The translations under genes were made by a program, and so were the position numbers. From the NCBI GenBank assembly GCA_963662175.1, contig OY759219.1, positions 45,376,675-45,440,674 on the forward strand: a stretch of 64,000 nucleotides of DNA, given 5' to 3'. The notes under the pieces were generated by a model. That model ran no database searches and had not been told where the DNA came from. It worked only from the letters and a program-made list of their open reading frames with translations. This document shows positions 1-9,900 of the stretch, in pieces. This stretch comes from Aradus depressus (lineage: Eukaryota; Arthropoda; Insecta; Hemiptera; Aradidae). Positions within the stretch are counted from its first letter, which is position 1. Every line of letters begins with the position of its first letter.

Positions 1-998
1 CCTCATTAATATATCAACGTGATGTTCTCATACGGAACCCTTCAATGTCTCACCTCATTAATATATCAACGTGATGTTCTCATACGGAACCCTTCAATGT
101 CTCACCTCATTAATATATCAACGTGATGTTCTCATACGGAACCCTTCAATGTGTCACCTCATTAATATATCAACGTGATGTTCTCATACGGAACCCTTCA
201 ATGTCTCACCTCATTAATATATCAACGTGATGTTCTCATACGGAACCCTTCAATGTCTCACCTCATTAATATATCAACGTGATGTTCTCATACGGAACCC
301 TTCAATGTGTCACCTCATTAATATATCAACGTGATGTTCTCATACGGAACCCTTCAATGTCTCACCTCATTAATATATCAACGTGATGTTCTCTAACGGA
401 ACCCTTTAGTGTTTCACCTCATTAATATATCAACGTGATGTTCTCATACGGAACCCTTCAATGTCTCACCTCATTAATATATCAACGTGATGTTCTCTAA
501 CGGAACCTTTCAATGTCTCACCTCATTAATATATCAACGTGATGTTCTCATACGGAACCCTTCAATGTCTCACCTCATTAATATATCAACGTGATGTTCT
601 CTAACGGAACCCTTTAGTGTTTCACCTCATTAATATATCAACGTGATGTTCTCTAACGGAACCCTTTAGTGTCTCACCTCATTAATATATCAACGTGATG
701 TTCTCTAACGGAACCCTTTAGTGTTTCACCTCATTAATATATCAACGTGATGTTCTCTAACGGAACCCTTCAATGTCTCACCTCATTAATATATCAACGT
801 GATGTTCTCATACGGAACCCTTCAATGTCTCACCTCATTAATATATCAACGTGATGTTCTCTAACGGAACCCTTTAGTGTTTCACCTCATTAATATATCA
901 ACGTGATGTTCTCATACGGAACCCTTCAATGTCTCACCTCATTAATATATCAACTTGATGTTCTCATACGGAACCCTTCAATGTCTCACCTCATTATA
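1..998. repeat. 52-bp tandem satellite array
   Basis: About 19 head-to-tail copies of a 52-bp unit that starts CCTCATTAATATATCAACG. Two sequence types are mixed. One reads CTCATACGGAACCCTTCAATG and the other CTCTAACGGAACCCTTTAGTG. The type with TAGTG appears only from about position 390 on and is interspersed with the first. The array is cut by the left window edge, so its true length is unknown. No open frame or gene-like signal is present. Confidence 0.97.
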
Positions 999-1044
999 CT
1001 TATTTATAATATTTTTCATATCAATATGATAATATCAAAATATC

Positions 1045-2258
1045 ATATTGGAAAACTAGTCGTCGGTGAATCGTAAATGTACTTCCCCAGAGCGAGTTAA
1101 TGAACTCTGTTTACTCTCTCTCTTTGAAATGAATTTATCAATGCGATTGATAATCAGTATCATAATACCCCCTCCTCTGACAACCTCTTACTGAGGTCAT
1201 GGCTTTGAAATTCTTAACTCCGCCACTAGAGCATTATATGAGTTCTTTGAGTTGACCCCCTCCTCTGACAACCTCTTACTGAGGTCATGGCTTTGAAATT
1301 CTTAACTCCGCCACTAGAGCATTATATGAGTTCTTTGAGTTGATACCCTCCTCTGACAACCTCTCACTCAGGTCATGGCTTTGAAATTCTTAACTCCGCC
1401 ACTAGAGCATTATATGAGTTCTTTGAGTTGACCCTCTCCTCTGACAACCTCTTACTGAGGTCATGGCTTTGAAATTCTTAACTCCGCCACTAGAGCATTA
1501 TATGAGTTCTTTGAGTTGATACCCTCCTCTGACAACCTCTCACTCAGGTCATGGCTTTGAAATTCTTAACTCCGCCACTAGAGCATTATATGAGTTCTTT
1601 GAGTTGATACCCTCCTCTGACAACCTCTCACTCAGGTCATGGCTTTGAAATTCTTAACTCCGCCACTAGAGCATTATATGAGTTCTTTGAGTTGACCCTC
1701 TCCTCTGACAACCTCTTACTGAGGTCATGGCTTTGAAATTCTTAACTCCGCCACTAGAGCATTATATGAGTTCTTTGAGTTGATACCCTCCTCTGACAAC
1801 CTCTCACTCAGGTCATGGCTTTGAAATTCTTAACTCCGCCACTAGAGCATTATATGAGTTCTTTGAGTTGATACCCTCCTCTGACAACCTCTCACTCAGG
1901 TCATGGCTTTGAAATTCTTAACTCCGCCACTAGGGCATTATATGAGTTCTTTGAGTTGACGCCCTCCTTTGACATCCTCTTACTGAGGTCATGACTTTGA
2001 AATTCTTAACTCCGCCACTAGAGCATTATATGTGTTCTTTAACCTCAGTAAGAGGATGTCAGAGGAGGGGGGTCAACTCAAAAACCCCGAAAACGTTCGA
2101 TGCAACCAGTGTATCAAGACAAAATTTAGTATTATGATACTGAGTTTTAACCGCATTGATAAATTCATTTCAAAGAAAGAGCGTAAACATAGTTGATTAG
2201 CTCGCACTGGGGAAGCACATTTACAGGTGATTCACCGATGACTAGTTGTATATACAAT
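1045..2258. mobile_element. Foldback element with ~115-bp inverted arms around a minisatellite
   Basis: The left arm (1055-1166, from ACTAGTCGTCGGTGAATC to CAGTATCATAATA) is the reverse complement of the right arm (2130-2246) with a few differences and one short indel. Weaker similarity continues a few bases beyond both arms. Between the arms lies an 88-bp minisatellite. An inverted piece of that unit sits at about 2040-2075, so the inside is partly folded back too. There is no coding sequence, so it would be non-autonomous. No clear target duplication is seen. Confidence 0.8.
1173..2052. repeat. 88-bp minisatellite with A/B unit types
   Basis: About ten copies of an 88-bp unit containing CTTTGAAATTCTTAACTCCG. 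Two types differ at CTCTTACTGAGGTC (A) versus CTCTCACTCAGGTC (B). Reading left to right the order is A, A, B, A', B, B, A', B, B, then a degenerate copy. This suggests a 264-bp A'BB higher-order block that duplicated. Confidence 0.93.
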
Positions 2259-2540
2259 AGGACGTCGATTATCCGAACGTTCAATTATAACAGTAAAACT
2301 GGCTTCGCAAGTAATGCCAGTATGAAAAATTTGAGGGGAGTGGAGAGTGATCTGTACAAAAGTGGTTGGGATGAAAATCCTGTTATGCCCGCATCACATA
2401 TTTTTTTGAGCAATCGATATTTATGTAAACATAGTTTTATAGCAATCGCAATAAATCCAGTGAAATAGTCTGTAATGTAATCAATATGCGACTAGGCCAA
2501 ATATATTCTTAATAATAAATAACAATATATATAAGATAAA
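2259..2540. other. Unassigned stretch
   Basis: AT-rich sequence between the foldback element and repeat B. A 91-codon open frame crosses it (2193-2468), but it starts inside the foldback arm and shows no recognisable domain, so I do not call it a gene. No splice sites suitable for an upstream exon of the odorant-binding-protein-like gene were found here. Confidence 0.5.
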
Positions 2541-3490
2541 TAATGTATGGAGAAAGAATGTAACTCAAGGGGCTGAGGGGTCAGGCAGAGGAAGGGGTCA
2601 TTTTCACCTTCGTCAATTTACCTGACTGAGAGTAAAATTACCTGCGTGACAGAAGAATGGAGCTATATCGGAATTAGGGCCAAAAAGTCCTTTTTCGGGT
2701 CACATAAATTTGTCTCGAATGTCAACCTAGAGGTCGACAGTCGAAGTCAGGTATCCGCTCTTGTAAATGGATAAACTTCCCCCTTAAGCCGGACTAGGAG
2801 AAGAGAAGGGGAAAATAGCAAGTGGTGGGGGGAAGAGTTGAGAGATTCCGCAGAGGGAAGAAAGAAGTTAAGGCAGTTCAAGTCGACAGTTGAAGTCTTC
2901 GGTGCAGTCCAGTTGAGAGAGGCTCGGAGGAGTCTCCAGTCCAGTCAGTCATGCAGTGAGGGCAGTTTCCAGTCACAGTCCAGCTCAAGAGGTGGAAGGG
3001 AGCTTCAGCCAGTCTTCAGTTGAAGTCCATGTCAGTCCCCGGTTCAGTCCAAGCAGTCTTCAGAGACTGCCAGAGTTCAGAGAATCCCTAGTCAGCACAC
3101 GGCAGTATCCGTCCAGCATCCAGCCAGCCCCCAGCATCCAAACAACGTTATTCTCGAGGTTCTATATTATGTATTTTAATTTTAAGTCAATTTTTTTTGT
3201 AAATATATTCTATTAAATATGAGTTTCTAAATTTCAGTAGTTTGTTTCCTATGTTCAAACCTAGTCAATATTGATTTGACAATTTAGTCTTTCGAAACTT
3301 TCTTCGCTGATCCTACTTGCGCCTTTGGTTGATAGAAATTCAATCTATATATTACAATCAGAAATTTAAGTATCGTTCTATCTGGCGATCTGGCATCCCA
3401 CAAATATTTTAATTTAGTAAAGTCAGTTGAACAATTTTGATCTCCGCATCTAAGATTTAAAGTAAAGTAAAGATAAATTATATATATATA
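2541..3490 (+). mobile_element. Dispersed repeat family B, copy 1
   Basis: The core at about 3165-3470 (starting near TTTTTTGTAAATATATTC and containing GAAACTTTCTTCGCTGA) is clearly similar to the reverse complement of 42340-42665. Upstream lies an imperfect run of short CAGTC/GAAGTC-rich repeats (about 2840-3130). A comparable compositional run is next to the second copy. No coding sequence is seen. Class unknown. It ends in a short (TA)n tract. Confidence 0.6.
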
Positions 3491-3497
3491 TATATAT
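3479..3497. repeat. (TA)n microsatellite
   Basis: Uninterrupted TA dinucleotides at the right end of dispersed repeat B copy 1. Confidence 0.9.
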
Positions 3498-3785
3498 CAC
3501 ATCAGTATAAGTAAAAACGCGACAACAAGTTCCCCATTTATTACAAGTCATATTTTTCTGGAGTCTCTTCTTTTGGAGAACACCGCAGGATGGTTGGGTC
3601 GCCCGTAGTGCGCATATTGGGGGACTTGGAATGGCGCTTCTGGGCTCTCTGGGCAGCGTTATGTCCCAGGCTTGCGAGGGTGGACTGCAGCTCACTTATG
3701 CACAGCCTTACTGTTTCAATCGTGTGAAATGCGTAATGCCTGTCTAAAGAACCCCGAGGGAGTTTCTTTACAAATTAGCTGCCAA

Positions 3786-3811
3786 CCCCCCCCCCCCCCC
3801 CCCCCCCCCCC
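3786..3811. repeat. Poly(C) tract
   Basis: A run of about 26 cytosines. A poly(G) run of similar length occurs at 13425-13449 inside family A copy 1. Such homopolymers are prone to assembly and read-length error. Confidence 0.95.
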
Positions 3812-3871
3812 TCCCTATACACTTCGCTGCTAAATAATGTTTTTTTAAATGTTTTTCTCCCTCAATTTCAG

Positions 3872-3907
3872 TGTATACACTTCTGTGTTCTCCGGCGACT
3901 GGGTTCT
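3872..3907 (+). CDS. OBP-like gene exon A (C2-x3-C3)
   Basis: A 36-bp exon between a pyrimidine-rich acceptor (CTCCCTCAATTTCAG) and a GTAAGT donor. In frame 0 it encodes CIHFCVLRRLGS, which gives the C2-x3-C3 pair typical of odorant-binding proteins. Another frame is also open over this short stretch, but only this one joins the next exon without an immediate stop. The preceding exon must end in phase 0 and was not found in the window. Confidence 0.6.
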
Positions 3908-6900
3908 GTAAGTATTTAGTTAAACTGTACTCTATTCTATTTAATATTATTATTTACTAAACATTTTTCTTGGGGAAAAAAAGTTCTACTTCCTCCCAAG
4001 AAACAAAAAAAATGTATGATTTGTTTCAGTAACTATTATTTTGTATGTTTTCATTTACAGTACACATTAAATAATAAAATCAGTTGGAAGCGACTACCGA
4101 AGTCACTGAGCGGCAAAGACCTCGCCATAATGCAGTTCTTCGTCGAACATCACTGTAATTACCGTAAGTCAAGATATTTTTATTATACTGTTTTCAGTTT
4201 AATTATTTATTTGTAATCTATAGACAGTGAGGTTTTTGTTTGCTCCAAGAATTTGTAGTTACGCCTCTGCTGAAGTAGCCTCTGTAGAAATAGTGAGAAA
4301 AGGGCGGTTTGAGTTCTGTGGTGGGGGCCACCGCTATCGCGATGGAGGCAGCTCAAAAGGGCGGTTTGAGTTCTGTGGTGGGGGCCACCGCTATCGCGAT
4401 GGAGGCAGCTCAAAAGGGCGGTTTGAGTTCTGTGGTGGGGGCCACCGCTATCGCGATGGAGGCAGCTCAAAAGGGCGGTTTGAGTTCTGTGGTGGGTCCA
4501 CCGCTATCGCGATGGAGGCAGCTCAAAAGGGCGGCCTCCCTTTCAAAATGTTGAGTTAGTTGGACCAATGTTTGTATCGGGCTTATTATGTTACAGTTAC
4601 TAACAGGGAGGGTAATGTTACTTACCTGCTCAAAGTTACTAACCTGACAACGCCGGATAACCATCAGATGGCCTAGCAATAAGTGTGTTTCATGATCGGT
4701 ATAGGGCCACGATTAAGATAACTGGACAGAGGTTATTGCACTGCCCTCGTTCAATGGCTAAATGCCAAAACATCTTCATCGAAAAAACAAAAAAAAAAAA
4801 AAGTAATGGTGACGCCAAGTTTTCATCGACCGAACCACTGCAATGCCATAGTAGAAATATCATATATGGAGAAGGTCCAAGAACAAAGCCCTGGGGACTA
4901 GGGTGGGTCGAGAAAATAGAATTATTTTTTTCCGAACCGCTATAGTGCGGAAAAGTTGCCTCCTGTAATATGAAGAAAAACGGCGTAAATTTTTAACAAA
5001 ATCGGTTGACATCTTCCGTTCGCGCATCGTACTTAAAATTTATGAAAATTGACAAAATTGAAGATTTTCGACATTTTTTTAATATTAGGGGAGACCGGGG
5101 CTAGTTGGCATAGTTTTTACTTTTTGATTTTTCTATTTTTTTCTGTTACACTTTCAGCGAATGTGAGCAATGCTGACGATAGTTGAACTCCTTGGCTACA
5201 AATTAATGAGGAAAACATAATTTAAAATTGCATACTTTACTCGTAAAAAAATGGTTTACACAAGTGTTCCAACTATGCCAACTTACCCCACAACTGGGAT
5301 AAGTTGGCATACCTCCTGGGGCAAGTTGGCAGTGTGCTAAGATTTGAGCAATAATGTAGGTTTAATAATATTTATAATAATAATTTATTTCCGTTAAACC
5401 AATACATGGTAATAGGATACGTCAAATGAATTTGTACATTAAGATAGCTTATAAATTAGATTTATAACTGCTTGAGTCTAACACATCTATGATTAGTAGT
5501 AACATAAAAACCATTATAAAAGTAAAATGAAATTAATAAAAACTGTACAAATAAATACTTAAAAATATATGAGTATAGGTTAGGTTAGGTTAGGTTTTAT
5601 GACTCATGCCCGGGCTTTAACTACGAGGTCATATCGCCTACTACCAGAGCGCTCTTTTGTCACTCTGGTGGACATGAGCCCGACTCTACTGTGGGAGTCC
5701 TAAATTTTGCCTACCCTAAATTTTTATTCATCTAGGGTAGGGGTCTTTAACGAGTACCTGACATCGTATAGGCTCGGGACCATCGCTTAACGTCCCATCC
5801 GAAGGACGGCGTGCTTAAGTTTATTTAACCTCCCAGATAAAATAAACTAAGGGCCTCGGTCGGGCTACGAACCCACGACCTTGAGCTCAGAAGTCAAGCA
5901 CGCATACCACTGAGCTACCGGCGCCCCTATATGAGTATATATAAAATAATAATAACAATACAAGATACGTTCATAAAAAGTAGACACATTTTTCAATTTA
6001 ATACAAATTAAGATAACTATTTTTCAAAAAAAACTCTTCGGATGTGTCTTTATCCCCCAACGATGTTACGGGACGTTCTTACTTCCCATCATCAGGTCCC
6101 AATGTGGCGAGATATAGAAAAGAAAGATAACAATGTAACTATAACAATATATGAAAAATAATATATATATATTAACTATAAATGAATGTATAAAAATGTC
6201 TAAATAAAAAAATATATATAAATGAATAAATAAAACAATAACGTATATTGGACTGACTTTTAAGGTGTGGAGGAACTCTGCCCAAAATATAAAAATGAAA
6301 GCTTTGTATCAAATAATGATTTTGGATATGAAAAACTATTCTTTATTGTGATTATATTATTCTTTTTGAACATTGAGAATACAATTCCGTTTCCGTGTAA
6401 AGGGTTTCCTCTAACATGAACATTTTTAGTTGAAATTAAAATTTTTTTGTTGTATCTATTGACTTCAAGAAGTGGGGGAGGGCATTAAATAAATTAATTC
6501 CTTTATGAGTTATACTTTTTTCAAAAAGAGAAGAGCAATGTTTAGTTATTCGAAAGTCTTCTTTCTTCCTGGTATCGTAATCGTGACTAGTATTGTTGCG
6601 AGGGAAAATATTTATATTTTTCCTAATAACCATTAATGTTTCAAATATAAACAGCGATGGCAAAGGCAGGATTTTAAGTTGCTTAAATATTTCTCTGCAG
6701 CTTGTTCTTTGAGTAATATTGTTTATAATTCTTAATGCTTTTTTCTGAAGTCTGAAAATATTAATACTCGAGCTACATGATCCCCAATGTATTAAACCGT
6801 AACTGATTATGGAGTGGAAATAGGCGTAATAGAGAGTAGTTAACGTTTCCTTTGGTACGATCTTTTTAAGATTTCGAAGTAAGAAGCAAACGGAACTCAG

Positions 6901-9900
6901 TTTCTTACCGATAATAGCCGTATGTTCAGCCCATGTAAGTTTCGTATCAATATGGAGACCTAGGAATTTTATATTATCTTTGAATGATACGGAAAGTGTA
7001 TCAACAGTTAATGTTTGTTTCTCTTCTGGCAATTTATTCGTACTTTTGAAGTTTAAGATAGTTGTTTTAGACGCATTTAACATTAAATCATTGAAGAGAA
7101 GCCATTTGTTTAAAATTCCAAGAGCTTTGGATATGGATTCATTCAAAGCGGTGGGATTTTTTGCCGTCACGAGAATATTAGTATCATCCGCAAAAAGGAC
7201 CGAATTAAAGGGTTTCATATAACTAGGTAAATCATTAATGTATATGAGGAACAGCAAAGGTCCTAAGATTGATCCTTGAGGAACACCGCATGTAATTTCT
7301 CTCCATTCTGATGTATACATTCCCCCAGTTACATCCTGAGCTTCGACTCTTTGTAGCCTTCCAGATAAGTAACTAGTAAGCGAGTAAGAGATCAAGCGCT
7401 ACACCTCTAATGCCGTAACGGCTCATTTTTTTAAGAACTACTTCGTGATTCACCAGATCGAAGGCTTTAGTTAAATCAGCGAATATACCAGACACTTGTT
7501 CTTTTTTGTCTAGAATTGAAATTATTTGTTCAATAAATTCAAAAGTGGCATTTGAAGTCGATTTATTTTTTCTAAACCCGAATTGTTCGCCAGACAGCAG
7601 TCTATTAATTTCCAAGAAATCAATAAGTCTTTTGAACATAATTTTCTCAATAATTTTCGAAATTGTTGGGAGCAGTGAGATCGGTCAATAATTTTCCGTT
7701 AATTGTTTATCACCTTTTTTGAATAGTGGCTTTATTCTCGCTAATTTCAGTGAGTTAGGAAAACTGTTAGGAAAAATGTTGCAAAATATTGTTCAATAGA
7801 CAACAAACATTATTCACTGCTGAAAACTCTAGAAAATTTGGGTTCACTCTGCGCTCGCCGATGACGGGTCTTCCGCTTGAGATTTTCATTTAACTTTTTT
7901 GTTACTTTCATTCATTTAACTTTTTTTTATGGTACAAGAACGTTCTAAGGTGATTGATTCTATGCACAGTGAAACTTGCAAAAATGCTGTAAATTCCCGT
8001 TTTACGAACACTTTGTGCGACCGGAAAACATTTAATTATTAATGATGTTTTAATTTATTTAAGTTTATTTAATCGTAAAATAAGCATAAAAACTAAAGCG
8101 TGTCGTTCGATGAATTTTAAGTAGGGGAGACCGGGGCTAGTTGGCATAAGGGGTAAGTTGGCATTCAGGTTTTACTTTCCACCACAGGGACTTCATAGCA
8201 CTGGGGTAGTGACTATTCAAACAACACCAATAATCTAAGCGGTTAGTTCCGCCAGTAAATATGTTACTGTTGTCATACCTTTCGGTGGATACCGTCGTCA
8301 CTGGCTGCTGGTCGAGTACTGTGGGCGAGCGCTTTCGATGTAAAGACATCATCTTCAAGCCACTGTTAATGTTGTACTGAGGTTGGTCCGTGTTTGTTGT
8401 CTTATAATGGTCCGTTTCAGGTACACCGACAACAGAAAGGACGGAGACTTGACATACTAGAAAACATGGAAATATACAAAACACGTACTGCGACAAACAA
8501 CATCATTAACGAACAACTAAACACAAAATCTGACACGATTTTCACCCCACTCAAACTACTTCCACATACTCACAAACGAAAAAGACCAGAAGACGGACAC
8601 ACGGACCACCGCCCAACCAAGCGACATAGGATACAATACCCATAGATACATCATACATTACACTAATACATACACACCCAGACATGAGATATTGATATAT
8701 TCGCTCCACCAACTTGTACCACTTAATTACACCTGTAAACAGATTACCTGAGACCAAACTCACAGACAAACAGACTACCTGACACGGACCACAGAGATAA
8801 ACAAATTACCTGAAACGGACCATTATAAGACAACAAACACGGACCAACCTCAGTACAACATTAACAGTGGCTTGAAGATGATGTCTTTACATCGAAAGCG
8901 CTCGCCCACAGTACTCGACCAGCAGCCAGTGACGACGGTATCCACCGAAAGGTATGACAACAGTAACACCAATAAGTTGCATCATCCACTATAATTTCAG
9001 TGTGATGGAAGCATCCAGTGTGAAAGGAGGACTGTTATTCCGTTTTCTCACCTGATAAGTTTTTTTTCGCAATTTTAGTTTTCATTGTTTCTTGAAGCTC
9101 TTGAATATATTGAGGCGTTTCAAATAATTGTTTTGTGTACAGTGGTCAATAGCGATCGCATCCATGTTCAGTAATCGTTTGTAAAAGTTGTGTGGATGAG
9201 TGAGGCAGCCATGTTGTCTCGAAAGTCATGTTGGGGCAAGTTGGCATAGATGACGTGGGGCAAGTTGGCATAGAGCACGTAACCTACCTATCTGACCTTG
9301 GTAGAAAATGAAAGCACAACTTCCAGACAGGAATTTTGTTATTTATTCAGTACTAAGTCAGTGACATTTTTTTCACTACCTTTTTCCAAAATAGTTTGTT
9401 TGTAGATCGCAATGAGAAATTACAAAAAGAAGACTAACCGAGCAAAGCATTCTTCTGAGACAGTAAGGAATGCTGTAAATGCCCACATTCTTGAGGGTGT
9501 AGGCCTAGCTGAAGTAGGAGATGAATTTGGCAACCCTGTACGGAGTTAAGCCAGGTATTGCCAAAAATCAAGAAAACATATTGCTGCCAATGATGATGGA
9601 TTGGCACTTGAACGTGCTAATAAAAAAAAAAGCCATCAGAAAAGGTGAGCAAAAGGGCTGCAATTTGCAAGAAAAAGAAGGAAAAACATTCAAAGAAAAA
9701 GGATTTCGAAAGCACGGATTCTGAAGAAGCCATTTCAGATTTAATCAGCTACGCTGACAGTGAGGAGAGCTTGGGCCTCCCAGTTGATACAGAGACTGAA
9801 GACGAATGCGAGTCTTCAGGTCCTACAGTGTCCACTATACCCAGAAGAAAATAATAGAAATGTAGCTCGGAGGGATTATTCCAATCAACATCAGGTGAAT

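Larger units (their letters stand above)
5371..7787 (-). mobile_element. 5'-truncated non-LTR retrotransposon inside the left arm
   Basis: Minus-strand LINE interrupting the inverted pogo fragment between about 5370 and 7776. The coding part ends at 6436. The remaining 1 kb is AT-rich 3' untranslated sequence, interrupted by a SINE. RT features place it in the broad Jockey/CR1 group. I cannot fix the clade. Confidence 0.75.

Noticed and set aside
1..2052. Regular repeats that could suggest a CRISPR array
   Set aside because: Units are contiguous without unique spacers, and the context is eukaryotic. These are satellites.
2193..2468. 91-codon open frame
   Set aside because: It starts within a foldback arm, has no domain and no splice support.
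3450..3695. 81-codon minus-strand frame
   Set aside because: Ends in a (TA)n tract, no domain, no conservation signal.
4207..4559. Open frames on both strands giving repetitive peptides
   Set aside because: Produced by a 57-bp minisatellite whose period is a multiple of three.
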